This document shows, piece by piece, positions 34,641-45,500 of a stretch of 64,000 nt of DNA. Origin of the DNA: an uncultured Chitinophaga sp. (GTDB lineage: Bacteria; Bacteroidota; Bacteroidia; Chitinophagales; Chitinophagaceae); the NCBI RefSeq assembly GCF_937898475.1, contig NZ_CALEJS010000016.1, forward strand, positions 310,001 through 374,000, given 5' to 3'. The translations under genes were made by a program, and so were the position numbers. The notes beneath the pieces were generated by a model. That model ran no database searches. It was given only the letters and a program-made list of their open reading frames with translations, and was not told the origin of the DNA. Every line of letters begins with the position of its first letter. Within the stretch, counting starts at the first letter, position 1.

Positions 34641-35558
34641 ATGAAACGAACTTCAGCCGGCCTGTACATGGCCTTTTTCTGCATTGCTTCAATGCTCATG
34701 CACGCTTGTAAGAAAAACGAACCCGGGAATCCTTCCACGCCTTGTTTTCCGCTACCTGTCTGCGATGTACAAACACTGCTTATCAGCCCGATCAACCAAC
34801 ATTTTCCCGGTGGCACTTATGTGACGCCCTACAAGTTTAAGAAAACGTATGGCGCCGACGGCCGGATCACTTACATAGACGCACTGCTGGGGCCCAACTG
34901 GAGCACCAACCCTTTCAAAGGCCCTGTGCGATATGCCAATAAACGTGTGTGCATGCTCAATACCAGCAACGATACCATCATGGTGGCAGAGCTGAATGAT
35001 TGCGGACAGGTGATACGGGCAAGGCTGAATAACGTTTATCCATGGTCGCCAGACCCGGACGTTTATACACAGCGTTTTGTATATCAGTATGATTACAAGG
35101 GCAGGCTGTCAAGACTGTGGACTTATTTCAGCCCTTCTTATGCGCCGGATGTATGTATTTACCGCTATGACGAATATGACAATGTGCTCAATATCCAGCA
35201 TGCGCAGGACATTACCAGGTATACCGCTTACAAGTATAACTACCAGCGTCCCATCAAAGGCGGCGTATATGACCAGGGGATCATACAGGCTACCGGCGCT
35301 TACCTGCTGGAAATGCTGGGCTTCTACACCACGCAGCCGCACCACCTGCTGGAAGAAATGACCACCACTTATGAATATCCTATCGGCACTTCCGTTTACT
35401 TTGACCAGGTGGTAGCTGCAGACGGTTACCTGCAGTCGTATAAGGTGTATCCTTTTGGCGACACGACCGTAGGTATAAAAGGGCAGATGGTCTGGAAATG
35501 CCCAGGCAGCGGAAGCCCTTCTACAGGGGGTAATGTGCTTACTTATCCAAAGTACTGA
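34641..35558 (+). CDS. Lipoprotein with YD/RHS-like strands, function unknown
   Basis: 305 aa from the ATG at 34641; the lipobox is SMLMHAC followed by KKNEPGN. The middle has repeated YxxDxxGRLxxL-type strands (YQYDYKGRLSRLWTY, YRYDEYDNVLNIQHA) such as occur in RHS-like and DUF4595-type Bacteroidetes lipoproteins. Exported, probably anchored at the outer membrane. No enzyme motif seen. Confidence 0.65.
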   Translation: MKRTSAGLYMAFFCIASMLMHACKKNEPGNPSTPCFPLPVCDVQTLLISPINQHFPGGTYVTPYKFKKTYGADGRITYIDALLGPNWSTNPFKGPVRYANKRVCMLNTSNDTIMVAELNDCGQVIRARLNNVYPWSPDPDVYTQRFVYQYDYKGRLSRLWTYFSPSYAPDVCIYRYDEYDNVLNIQHAQDITRYTAYKYNYQRPIKGGVYDQGIIQATGAYLLEMLGFYTTQPHHLLEEMTTTYEYPIGTSVYFDQVVAADGYLQSYKVYPFGDTTVGIKGQMVWKCPGSGSPSTGGNVLTYPKY

Positions 35559-35688
35559 AAGCCAGCAAGTCCGTACTACAGGCCGGTATGGCATTCTTTT
35601 CCTCCAAAAGAAAAATTGACGTTGGCAATCAATTATGCTGTAGTTTAGTAGTTTGAAAAAGTCCGTAGCGGACTTATCGGCTAAGCTT

Positions 35689-38559
35689 ATGTCAAAAAAG
35701 AAGAATGCAACGGTTCCTGCCGTGCCTGTAGCTGCAGATGACAATATTGCAGTGTTTGGCGCCCGGGAGCATAACCTGAAGAACCTGGACCTGCAGTTGC
35801 CCAAGAACAAGCTGGTGGTGATAACCGGTATCAGCGGCAGCGGAAAATCTTCCCTGGCTTTTGATACCATTTATGCAGAAGGGCAGCGGCGCTATATGGA
35901 GAGCTTTTCGGCCTACGCGCGCCAGTTTATCGGCGATATGGAAAGGCCTGATGTTGACAAGATCACCGGCCTGTCGCCGGTTATTTCCATAGAACAGAAA
36001 ACCACCAATAAGAACCCGCGCTCTACTGTAGGCACCATCACGGAGATCTATGATTTTCTGCGCCTGCTGTACGCACGTATCGGCGTAGCTTACTCCTACA
36101 ATACCGGCAAACGGATGACCCGTTTCTCGGAAGAAGAGATATTGGCACACCTGTTCAAGAACTACCCGAAGCGTAAACTGAATATCCTGGCTCCACTGGT
36201 ACGCGGCCGTAAAGGCCATTACCGCGAGCTGTTTGAGCAGGTACGCAAACAGGGCTACCTCAAGGTACGGGTAGATGGGGAAATACAGGACCTGAAAGAA
36301 CGTATGCAGGTGGATCGCTATAAGATCCATGAAATAGAACTGGTGATAGACCGCATACAGGTGCAGGAGGACGCCCGCGCCCGCATCAGCCAGAGTGTGC
36401 AGAAAGCGCTGCAGATGGGAAAAGGGCTGATGTTCGTAATGGACAATGATACCCAGAAGGTTAGCCAGTACAGTAAGCAGCTGATGTGTGAAGACACCGG
36501 TCTTTCTTACGAGGAGCCTTCTCCCAACACCTTCTCCTTTAACTCTCCCTACGGCGCCTGCCCCCGCTGCAAAGGCCTGGGCACCATCTACCAGATCAAT
36601 ATGGACGAGGTCATACCAGACTACAGCGTGTCTATCAACGACGGCGGACTGGCCCCCCTGGGTGAAGCCCGCGACACCTTTACCTTTAAACAGGTGCAGC
36701 AGCTGGCCCGTAAATATAAATTCTCCCTCAGCGCGCCTATCTCTGATATTCCCCAGAAGGCAATGAACGTGCTGCTGTTTGGCGACGAAAATGGCAAGCT
36801 GGAAGTTGATATGGAGTTTGACGGAAATGGCGGCAACGGCTACGCGACCGACTATGAAGGCGTGGTGAACATGGTGCGCCGCTATTTTAATGACACCTCT
36901 TCCGACTACGTGCGCAACTGGGCGGAAGGTTTTATGCAGCTCAGCACCTGCCCGGAATGTAATGGCGCCCGCCTGAAAAAGGAAAGCCTTTTCTTCAAGG
37001 TAGATGAGAAGAATATCTCAGCGCTGGGAGAGATGGACCTGGATAAACTGGGAGACTGGTTCCGGGACATTGAGAAGCGGCTGGACAACAAACAGAATGT
37101 AATTGCCAAAGATATTCTGAAAGAGATCCGGGAAAGGCTGCAATTCCTGCTCAATGTAGGTTTAAGCTACCTTACCCTGAACCGCCCTACCCGTACGCTG
37201 AGCGGCGGCGAATCTCAGCGTATCCGCCTGGCTACCCAGATAGGCTCCCAGCTGATGGGCATCACCTATATCCTGGACGAACCCAGTATAGGCCTGCATC
37301 AGCGGGATAATATGCAGCTGATAGAAGCGCTGCAGCACCTGCGGGAAATGGGCAATACCGTCATAGTGGTAGAGCATGATAAAGACATTATGCTGCATGC
37401 AGACCACCTGGTAGATATAGGCCCCGGTGCAGGCGTGCACGGCGGCCGGATCATTGCACAGGGCACCCCGCAGCAGGTGCTTAAGCTGGATACGCCCACG
37501 GCAGGTTACCTGGCCGGTACGCGGGGTATCGGTATCCCCGCAGAAAGGCGCAAAGGCAATGGAAAGTTCCTGGAGCTGAAAGGCGCCAGCGGCAATAACC
37601 TGAAAAATGTAAGCGTAAAGCTGCCCCTGGGCACTTTTATTTGTGTGACAGGTGTTTCCGGCAGTGGTAAATCTACCCTGATCAATGAAACGCTGTACCC
37701 TATCCTGTCTAAACACGCCTACGATTCCAAGCTGGTGCCTATGCCCTACAAGAGCATTAAAGGCCTGGAAAATATCGATAAGGTGATAGAGATAGATCAG
37801 TCGCCCATAGGCCGTACGCCGCGCAGCAACCCGGCCACCTACTGCGGTTTCTTTACGGATATCCGCCAGCTGTTCTCACAGGTACCGGAGGCCAAGATCA
37901 GGGGCTACAATGCAGGCCGTTTCTCCTTTAACGTAAAAAGCGGCCGCTGCGATGTTTGTGAAGGCGGCGGCATGCGCGTGATCGAGATGAATTTCCTGCC
38001 CGATGTATATGTGCACTGTGAAAAATGTAACGGTCGCCGCTACAACCGCGAAACCCTTGAAATACGGTATAAAGGAAAATCCATTTCAGATGTGCTGGAT
38101 ATGACGGTAGATGAAGCGGTGGAGTTCTTCCAGCCTGTAAACTACATTTACCGCAAGATCAAAACCCTGCAGGATGTAGGCCTGGGGTATATCACGCTGG
38201 GGCAATCTGCCGTTACCCTTTCGGGTGGTGAAGCCCAGCGTGTAAAACTGGCTACGGAACTGTCTAAAAAAGATACCGGCAAAACCATTTATATACTGGA
38301 CGAGCCTACCACCGGCCTGCACTTCCAGGATATACAGCTGCTGCTGAATGTACTGAATAAGCTGGTAGACAGGGGCAATACCATACTGGTGATAGAACAT
38401 AACCTGGATGTTATTAAAATGGCCGACCACATTATAGACCTGGGCCCTGAAGGCGGCGCTGGCGGAGGCACTATCCTTTGCACCGGCACACCGGAAGAGG
38501 TAAGCAATTGCAAAGGCAGTCATACTGCACGCTTCCTGAAAAAAGAGCTCAATAATTAA
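35689..38559 (+). CDS. uvrA: UvrABC system protein A (excinuclease ATPase)
   Basis: 956 aa from the ATG at 35689; the TTG at 35653 is a weaker choice. Two ABC modules: Walker A GISGSGKSSLAF near residue 48 and GVSGSGKSTLIN near 660. Signature segments LSGGESQRIRLA and LSGGEAQRVKLA, Walker B ILDEPSIGLHQRD and ILDEPTTGLHFQD. Both zinc modules are complete (CPRCKGLG...CPECNGARL and CDVCEGGG...CEKCNGRRY). It scans DNA for bulky lesions and loads UvrB. Confidence 0.97.
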   Translation: MSKKKNATVPAVPVAADDNIAVFGAREHNLKNLDLQLPKNKLVVITGISGSGKSSLAFDTIYAEGQRRYMESFSAYARQFIGDMERPDVDKITGLSPVISIEQKTTNKNPRSTVGTITEIYDFLRLLYARIGVAYSYNTGKRMTRFSEEEILAHLFKNYPKRKLNILAPLVRGRKGHYRELFEQVRKQGYLKVRVDGEIQDLKERMQVDRYKIHEIELVIDRIQVQEDARARISQSVQKALQMGKGLMFVMDNDTQKVSQYSKQLMCEDTGLSYEEPSPNTFSFNSPYGACPRCKGLGTIYQINMDEVIPDYSVSINDGGLAPLGEARDTFTFKQVQQLARKYKFSLSAPISDIPQKAMNVLLFGDENGKLEVDMEFDGNGGNGYATDYEGVVNMVRRYFNDTSSDYVRNWAEGFMQLSTCPECNGARLKKESLFFKVDEKNISALGEMDLDKLGDWFRDIEKRLDNKQNVIAKDILKEIRERLQFLLNVGLSYLTLNRPTRTLSGGESQRIRLATQIGSQLMGITYILDEPSIGLHQRDNMQLIEALQHLREMGNTVIVVEHDKDIMLHADHLVDIGPGAGVHGGRIIAQGTPQQVLKLDTPTAGYLAGTRGIGIPAERRKGNGKFLELKGASGNNLKNVSVKLPLGTFICVTGVSGSGKSTLINETLYPILSKHAYDSKLVPMPYKSIKGLENIDKVIEIDQSPIGRTPRSNPATYCGFFTDIRQLFSQVPEAKIRGYNAGRFSFNVKSGRCDVCEGGGMRVIEMNFLPDVYVHCEKCNGRRYNRETLEIRYKGKSISDVLDMTVDEAVEFFQPVNYIYRKIKTLQDVGLGYITLGQSAVTLSGGEAQRVKLATELSKKDTGKTIYILDEPTTGLHFQDIQLLLNVLNKLVDRGNTILVIEHNLDVIKMADHIIDLGPEGGAGGGTILCTGTPEEVSNCKGSHTARFLKKELNN

Positions 38560-38644
38560 TAATGAATATTTAATAATGCACCGTGCACAATGCCCGGGCG
38601 GTACACCAGTTCCGCAACTATTAATTATTCATTATTAATTATTG
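38550..38644. repeat. 19-bp inverted repeat around the uvrA stop
   Basis: A 19-bp A/T-only-like arm (38550-38568) recurs as its exact reverse complement at 38626-38644, 57 bp apart. The left arm overlaps the end of uvrA, including its stop codon. Confidence 0.7.
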
Positions 38645-38670
38645 ATATTGTTGTTAATTGCAGCCTGATT

Positions 38671-39150
38671 ATGAAACAGTTTATAATATTAGCAGTGGTT
38701 GCACTGGTGACGGTAATGGCCTGCAGTGATGAAACCAAGGTGTGCGACCAGGCATCTGCTACTGATATGAGGATCCGTTTTAAACGGGACAGCTCGGGGA
38801 TTATCCGGGATACCACCATGCCGGCGGTAACGCTATATGCACTGAACAGGGACAGTATTTACCGTAAACAGGCGGTATCTTCCGTGTTCCTGTCGCTCTC
38901 GCCGGTGGCAGACAGCAGCCGTTTTTACCTGAAAGTGGATACCTCCAACACCACTGTACCGGATACACTGATCTTCCGGTATACCAGGAGGCCCAATTTC
39001 ATCTCTCCTGGTTGTGGCTTTTCCACTTTCTTTTCATTGGATACGGTGATCAGCACCAGGCATACCATTCAGTCATTTATCGTTAATCAAAGCGAAATAA
39101 CGTCCACCCTAAATGATACAGCGCATATTACTCTTTACTTTGGGATTTAG
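38671..39150 (+). CDS. DUF6452-type lipoprotein
   Basis: 159 aa from the ATG at 38671 (MKQFIILAVVALVTVMAC lipoprotein signal); the longer frame from 38590 runs through the inverted repeat and is rejected. Mature part: CDQASATDMRIRFK, then beta strands and a C-terminal AHITLYFGI. I assign it to DUF6452 from memory because of this pattern and its partner. Its 3' end overlaps the next gene by 38 bp, so the pair is coupled. Function unknown; outer-membrane location likely. Confidence 0.7.
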   Translation: MKQFIILAVVALVTVMACSDETKVCDQASATDMRIRFKRDSSGIIRDTTMPAVTLYALNRDSIYRKQAVSSVFLSLSPVADSSRFYLKVDTSNTTVPDTLIFRYTRRPNFISPGCGFSTFFSLDTVISTRHTIQSFIVNQSEITSTLNDTAHITLYFGI

Positions 39151-39943
39151 CATCCTGGTAACCGCGGCGGCAGCCCAGGTGAAACCGGCTGCTCCCAAAA
39201 CAGACAGCGTTGCGCCCAGAACGGACAGCGTGGCGGTCAGCAAAGACAGTGTGGTCAGAAAGCACGTTGGCAAAGCGCATGCGCCTGTATTACCGGACAG
39301 TTTCTATTATGTACCGCAGGGCCTCAGGCTGGGTGTTGATCTCAGCCGTATTGCCGTTAAAGCTTTTCAACCTTACAGAACGGACGTATCTGTATCGGCA
39401 GACTATCGCCTGAAAAAGAACCTGTATGCAGCAGCAGAAGCAGGTTGGCATACTACCTCTCATAGTGACAGCAATTATACCTATAAGGGAAATGGCGCCT
39501 TTATCACCATAGGCGTTGACAATAATTTCCTGAAAAAACAGGATACGAAGGAACGCTTTCTTTTTTATGGAGGCCTGCGTTATGGCTTTGCCTATCTAAA
39601 TTATGAGGCGCCAACCTATACTATTTACGACAATTACTGGGGCGACCGGGTGCCGGGCAGTTTTCCCAAAACCAGTGTTAATGCCCATTGGGTAGAATTG
39701 CTGATAGGCATCAAGGCAGAAGTGCTGAAGAATTTTTTCCTGGGATGGAACATCCGGGAGAAGATCATGGTCAGCGGGCCTGACCGGGATGGCCCTTTTC
39801 CGCCTATTGTAATACCGGGCTTTGGCAGCGGTACCAAAGGTTCGCAGTTTGACTGGCAATACACGGTATCTTACTCTATTCCTCTGGGCAACCTCAGGGT
39901 ACGCGAGCGCCGGAAACAGGAGAACCCTCCGCCCAGGCGGTAA
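39113..39943 (+). CDS. DUF6048-type outer-membrane beta-barrel protein
   Basis: 276 aa with signal peptide (MIQRILLFTLGFSILVTAAAAQ). A linker repeats the motif TDSVAP/TDSVAV. The rest has alternating strands typical of an eight-strand barrel (YRLKKNLYAAAEAGWHT, FITIGVDNNFL, LFYGGLRYGFAYL) ending IPLGNLRVRER. Recognised from memory as the usual neighbour of DUF6452 lipoproteins, so the two probably form one outer-membrane complex. Role unknown. Confidence 0.7.
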   Translation: MIQRILLFTLGFSILVTAAAAQVKPAAPKTDSVAPRTDSVAVSKDSVVRKHVGKAHAPVLPDSFYYVPQGLRLGVDLSRIAVKAFQPYRTDVSVSADYRLKKNLYAAAEAGWHTTSHSDSNYTYKGNGAFITIGVDNNFLKKQDTKERFLFYGGLRYGFAYLNYEAPTYTIYDNYWGDRVPGSFPKTSVNAHWVELLIGIKAEVLKNFFLGWNIREKIMVSGPDRDGPFPPIVIPGFGSGTKGSQFDWQYTVSYSIPLGNLRVRERRKQENPPPRR

Positions 39944-39950
39944 CCGGCAA

Positions 39951-40409
39951 CTATTCCCGTATCATCTCTATATGCGGGATATTATCTTCCAGGTACATAT
40001 CACTGGTTTGACGAAAGCCAAAGGATTGATAGAACTTTGTGAGGTACTGCTGTGCGCTTATTTTGATGGGCTGTTTGCCAAATCGTGTTTCTACTGCAGC
40101 AATGGCCTTTTGCATCAGTTCTTTTCCCGCGCCTTGTCCGCGGGCCGCTTTTGAAGTGATCACCCGGCCAATAGAAGCCTTGTTATATTGCATGCCGCGT
40201 GAGTAGATACCGGGGGCAAATATGCGCGCATAAGCAGCCAGCTGCTGCTGATCATCATATCCCATTATATGAACGGCATGCTGGTCTGCAAAATCCACAT
40301 CCTGGTAAGGGCATTGCTGCTCCACTACAAACACTTCGGCCCGTAAATGCAGGAGGCTGTATAATTCGGCAGTGGTCAGTTCTTCAAACGTTTTTTCTAC
40401 CCAGGTCAT
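39951..40409 (-). CDS. GNAT family N-acetyltransferase, ElaA type
   Basis: 152 aa. ElaA-like beginning (LTTAELYSLLHLRAEVFVVEQQCPYQDVD in two parts) and the acetyl-CoA motif RVITSKAARGQGAGKELM near residue 85, then FYQSFGFRQTSDMYLEDNIPHIEM. Acetyl acceptor unknown. Convergent with the DUF6048 gene with 7 bp between stops. Confidence 0.88.
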   Translation of the reverse strand: MTWVEKTFEELTTAELYSLLHLRAEVFVVEQQCPYQDVDFADQHAVHIMGYDDQQQLAAYARIFAPGIYSRGMQYNKASIGRVITSKAARGQGAGKELMQKAIAAVETRFGKQPIKISAQQYLTKFYQSFGFRQTSDMYLEDNIPHIEMIRE

Positions 40410-40509
40410 GATACTTCAGCTTTTTCAGGGATAATGAATATTTGCTATAAAACTAGTGCAAAGCTTTCATAAATTTATGGGCTTTATAACCATGCAACCA
40501 TCATTGATC

Positions 40510-42015
40510 ATGAGTGAAAATGCCGTTCCATTCCTTTCTCTGGAACATATAACTGTACGCTACCTGGATAAAACCTTATTCACCGGCCTGGATTGGGAAC
40601 TGAAAAAAGGCGAACAATGGGCCATTACAGGCAACAGCGGCTCCGGTAAGACAGCGCTGCTGAACACTATTGCCGGTAAGTTCAATGTGATCAACGGGGG
40701 CATTCATTACCATTTTTATGATCAGCACAGGCAAACCCATACTGTCAGCGATCCTTATTTCAACTACCGCAACCTGCTGGCGCTGGTAGCGCACCACCAC
40801 GATTTCAGGAACCGCAGCAATACAACGGATTTCTATTACCAGCAGCGCTTCAACAGCATGGACGCGGCTGATGCGCCTACCGTACAGCAGCACCTGTATG
40901 GTGACAATGGCGTACCTCCGCAGGAAGACCCGCTGCTGGCGCCATTGCGCATAGGCCCTTTAATGGGAAAAGAGCTGATCAAGCTCTCGAACGGGGAAAC
41001 GCGCCGCGTAATGATCGCCAAAGCCCTGTTGCAAAAACCCGTGCTGCTGATGCTGGATAATCCCTTCAGCGGTATAGACGTGCAAACACGCCAGCACTTT
41101 ATGGAGATGGTGAACCAGATCATCAACACCGGCATTACTGTATTGCTGGTAACAAGCCCTGATGAGATACCCGCTAATATTACCCACGTGCTTACGCTGG
41201 ATAAGGGCGCTATTACCGGTAAGCACACACGTGAAGCGTTCCTGCGCGCTGCTGTTCCGGCTACAGCCATCCCGGCTGCTCCGGCCATTGATGCAGAAAA
41301 GCTGCGTGCATTCATCAAGCCGGCTCCCCGCCCCTTTGATACGATGGTGCGCATGGAACAGGTAAGGGTGCAGTATGGAGAAAATGTAATACTGGATGAT
41401 ATTAACTGGACGGTACGCACCAATGAAAAGTGGGCGCTGCTGGGACCCAACGGAGCCGGCAAATCAACGCTGCTAAGCCTCATTAACGGCGATAATCCGC
41501 AGGCGTATGCCAACGAGATCTACCTGTTTGACCGCAAACGCGGTACCGGTGAAAGCATATGGGATATCAAACGTAAAATAGGCTTTGTGTCTCCTGAGCT
41601 GCATCAATATTTCCCGGCAGGTAATAACTGCCTGCAGGTAGTGTGCTCGGGCTTTCACGATATACTGGGGCAATCCCGTACTGCCAGCCCTGAACAAACG
41701 GAACATGCTGCGGGATGGATGGAGATACTGGGCATTGACAGCTACAGTGCCCAGCCTTTTAAACAGGTGCCCGAAAGTGTACAAAGACTTGCCCTGCTGG
41801 CCCGCGCCCTGGTAAAAGATCCGCCCCTGCTTATTTTCGATGAGCCTTGCCAGGGACTTGATGCACAACAGAAACAACATTTCAAAAGCGTGATAGATAC
41901 GCTTTGTGCGGTGATGGAATTCAGTCTCATTTTTGTTACGCACTACCAGGAAGAAATACCCGCCGCCGTTACGAAAGTACTGAAGCTGGAGAAAGGGAAA
42001 GTGGTGCCTTCCTGA
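40510..42015 (+). CDS. Tandem ABC ATPase, ModF-like
   Basis: 501 aa from the ATG at 40510; in-frame ATGs at 40456 and 40492 are alternatives. Two ATPase domains without membrane segments: Walker A GNSGSGKTALLN and GPNGAGKSTLLS; Walker B LLMLDNPFSGID and LLIFDEPCQGLD. The signature in the first domain is LSNGETRRVMIA. The second is weaker (VPESVQRLALLARAL). This layout matches ModF/PhrA proteins, which are soluble and of unclear role. A link to molybdate is not supported by neighbours here. Confidence 0.85.
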   Translation: MSENAVPFLSLEHITVRYLDKTLFTGLDWELKKGEQWAITGNSGSGKTALLNTIAGKFNVINGGIHYHFYDQHRQTHTVSDPYFNYRNLLALVAHHHDFRNRSNTTDFYYQQRFNSMDAADAPTVQQHLYGDNGVPPQEDPLLAPLRIGPLMGKELIKLSNGETRRVMIAKALLQKPVLLMLDNPFSGIDVQTRQHFMEMVNQIINTGITVLLVTSPDEIPANITHVLTLDKGAITGKHTREAFLRAAVPATAIPAAPAIDAEKLRAFIKPAPRPFDTMVRMEQVRVQYGENVILDDINWTVRTNEKWALLGPNGAGKSTLLSLINGDNPQAYANEIYLFDRKRGTGESIWDIKRKIGFVSPELHQYFPAGNNCLQVVCSGFHDILGQSRTASPEQTEHAAGWMEILGIDSYSAQPFKQVPESVQRLALLARALVKDPPLLIFDEPCQGLDAQQKQHFKSVIDTLCAVMEFSLIFVTHYQEEIPAAVTKVLKLEKGKVVPS

Positions 42016-42118
42016 AATGCCGTGAGAGCAAAACGTAGGGCCGTGTCATCTTTTTTTGTTATTTCTACCTTTTTTATAAACCTTTTCTCAGTACATCTGT
42101 TATATATTGCTGTTAACT

Positions 42119-42156
42119 AACCCAGGTTGCGTCATTACCAGGCGTAGCCTGGGTTT
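42119..42156 (+). terminator. Terminator after the ModF-like gene
   Basis: AACCCAGG (42119-42126) and CCTGGGTT (42148-42155) with extra GCG/CG pairing inside; T-rich on the right. Confidence 0.65.
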
Positions 42157-42201
42157 CTTATTAAGTTCAATCCTTTTGTTAACCGGTAAAAAAACCAAAC
42201 C

Positions 42202-42459
42202 ATGAACAATTTATCCTTTAACCCTTTACAGCACATCCATTACCAGTTAATGGAGCTGCAGCAAACCGTGAAGCAACGTATCTGTGAAGAATGCAACTGG
42301 AGCCTGCCTACCTACTACCGCAAGGTAAAGAACGGAGAGATCAGCAATGCAGAAAAAGAAAAGATCATTGTTATTGTCTATGATCAGCTGCGGAACACCT
42401 GGGATCATTGCAGCAACGGTAATGATCTGCCACCTGCTGCGGTAGTGGCGCCGCTCTAA
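42202..42459 (+). CDS. Small hypothetical protein
   Basis: 85 aa. It opens with a helical stretch (LQHIHYQLMELQQTVKQRI), then CEECNWSLPTYYRKVKNGEISNAEK in two parts, which has the look of a helix-turn-helix with a recognition helix at SLPTYYRKVKNG. A DNA-binding role is only a possibility. It stands alone between two terminators, which supports a real short gene. Confidence 0.6.
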   Translation: MNNLSFNPLQHIHYQLMELQQTVKQRICEECNWSLPTYYRKVKNGEISNAEKEKIIVIVYDQLRNTWDHCSNGNDLPPAAVVAPL

Positions 42460-42482
42460 CCCTTTTACCCTTAAGTCATTCC

Positions 42483-42524
42483 GCCTTACGCATTGTGTTG
42501 CTGTACAATGCGTAAGGCTTTTTT
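42483..42524 (+). terminator. Terminator after the small hypothetical gene
   Basis: GCCTTACGCATTGT (42483-42496) and ACAATGCGTAAGGC (42505-42518), a perfect 14-bp stem with an 8-nt loop, then a run of T. Confidence 0.88.
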
Positions 42525-42571
42525 ATATATTTTACATTACCTTTATGTATCACCTAAACGTGCACAAGAGA

Positions 42572-45500
42572 ATGTATCCCAAACCCAAGTATGCGGTGAC
42601 AGCCGCTTTTACCTGCCTGTTATTCCTATTGCTATCAAATTCATGCAAGCAGGCTAAAAAAGTCATGAACCCGGCCCTGGCGCAGTATGTAGCAGCTTAT
42701 ACAGCCGGAGTGATCTCCAAACAAAGCACTATACGCGTACAGCTGGCCGGCAATGTGAATGTTACACATACCCAGAACGAACCACTGGAAACCAACATTT
42801 TCAATTTCAGTCCTGACATCAAAGGAAAGGCCTACTGGATTGATGCCACCACTATTGAGTTCCGGCCGGATGAAAACCTGCAGCCGGGTAAAACGTATAA
42901 ATCCAGTTTCCGCCTCTCCAAGGTGATGAAGGTGCCCGGCGATCTCTCCTCCTTTGACTTTGAGTTTAAGGTGATGAGCCCATCTTTCTCCGTAGAGGAT
43001 TTTGGCCTGAAAACCGCAGACAATTCCACCATGGATCGCATGGTGCTCACCGGTATGATACAGACCGCTGATGTGGAAAACCCGCAGCAGATAGAAAAAC
43101 TGCTGCGCAACAGTTATAACGGTAAAGCCCTGCCCATTACCTGGCAGCATAATCCCGCAGCAAGAACGTCTAAATTCAGCATTGCCAACATTGTGCTTAC
43201 CAAAACTGCCGGCAAACTGGAACTGAGCTGGGACGGCGCCCCTTTGAAAGTGGATCTCAGCGGTAAAAAAACAATAGAGGTACCCGCTGTGGGGGATTTT
43301 AAAGTAATGGACATACGGGCGGTATCAGACCCCGAACAATACGTGCTGGTGCAGTTCTCCAATCCTGTGAGCGTGGCACAGCAACTGGACGGGTTGATAG
43401 GTATCAGCGGACAAGGCGACTTACGCTATACCATCGAAGGCAGCGAAGTAAAAGTATTTGCGCCTACCCGACTGGAAGGTAATTACTCGGTTACCGTGAA
43501 TGAAGGCGTTATCAATATCATGGATGTACGCCTGGGTAAAACCTTTTCTGCCAATGTGGATTTTGAGAACACGCTGCCCTCTGTCAGCATCCCCGGCAAC
43601 GGTGTGATACTGCCCCAGAGCAATAAACTGGCCATGCCCTTTGAAGCGGTGAACCTTAAAGCCGTGGATGTAACCATCATCAAAATATATGAAAGCAATA
43701 TCCCGCAATACCTGCAGACCAATAACCTGAACGGTGAGCAGGAACTGCGCAGGGTGGGCAAACCCGTTGTGGAAAAGACCATCCGCCTGGATATGGATAA
43801 ATCCCTTAACCTGCATAAACGCAACCGGTTTTTCCTGGATCTTGAAAAGATGCTGCGTACGGAACCAGGCGCCATTTACCGCGTAACCCTTGGTTTCCGC
43901 AAATCATATGCACTGCAAACCTGCCATAGCGAAGAAAACGCCGGAGAAGGCAGTAACAATGAAGGTGAGGAAGACGGTGAAGAAGAACAACGCTACTACG
44001 GCGAACAGATAGATGAGGACGACGGCTTCTGGCAAAGGTATGACAGCTACTACCCTTATGGCTATAACTGGGATGAACGCACAGATCCCTGCTCTAATTC
44101 GTACTACAACAAAGAAAAATGGGCCTCCCGTAATATCATTACGTCCAATATCGGCCTTACCGCCAAAAGAGGCAATGATAACAGTATGGTGATCGCCGTA
44201 ACAGACATCCGCGATACCAAACCAATGATGGGCGTGGAACTGGAATTACTGGATTACCAGCAACAGGTGATCTTCAAAACCAAAAGCGATGGGGACGGCC
44301 TGGCCACCTTTGAGCTGAAACGCAAACCCTGGCTGCTGATCGCTAAAAAAGACGACGAGCGGGGATATCTTAAACTGGACGATGGCAGCTCCCTGCCCCT
44401 TAGCCGTTTCGATGTGAAAGGAGAAGAAGTGCAAAACGGCATTAAAGGATTCCTCTACGGTGAACGTGGTGTATGGCGGCCCGGCGACTCACTTTTCCTG
44501 ACATTCATCCTGGAAGACAAAGAAAAAAAGCTGCCCGAAAACCATCCCGTGACACTGGAGCTGTACAACCCTAAAGGACAGCTATACAAACGGATAGCGC
44601 AGCACCAGTCAGTGAACGGTTTTTACAATTTCTCTACCGCCACTGCGGCTGAAGATCCCACCGGTAACTGGAGCGCTAAAGTAAAAGTGGGGGGCGCCGT
44701 GTTCCAGAAGAACCTGAAAATAGAAACCGTAAAACCCAACCGCTTAAAAATAAAGCTGGACTTTGATAAAGGCGCTCTGTCCAAAAAGGCGCCCGTAGCA
44801 GGTACGCTCTCTGCCCAATGGTTGTTCGGCGCTGCCGGGCGTAACCTGAAAGCTAAAGTAGATGTTGCCCTCAGCTCACAAACCACCCGCTTTCCCAAAT
44901 TTGCGGATTATAGTTTTGATGATCCGGTAACACATTTTGAAACGGAAGACAAAACGCTGTTTGAAGGCCCGCTGAATGACAACGGCAGCGCATCGGTAAA
45001 TACAGACCTGCCCCTGGGTAAACTGGCCCCGGGCCAGCTGAAAGCCAATTTCGAAATAAAGGTATTTGAACCGGGGGGCGACTTCAGCATAGATCATTTC
45101 TCTATGCCTTATAATCCCTTTGCCACTTATGCAGGGCTGCGCATTCCGGATGGCGACCGCCTTACCGGTATGCTGCTTACAGACAAACCGCATGCGGTAA
45201 GCATCGTAAACGTAGATGAACAGGGAAATGTACTTTCCGGCGACCGGGAAGTACAGGTAGAACTGTATAAGATACGCTGGCGCTGGTGGTGGGATGACGG
45301 CGCAGGCGATGACTTCAGCAATTTCACACAGGACAGCTATAACCAGCTGCTGCAGAAAGAAACCATCACCCTGCATAACGGTAAAGGCAGCTGGAACCTG
45401 ATGGTGCGCTACCCCGACTGGGGCCGCTACCTGGTAAGGGTAAAAGACATGAAAAGCGGCCATACCGCCGGACAGGCAGTATACATCGACTGGCCGGGAT

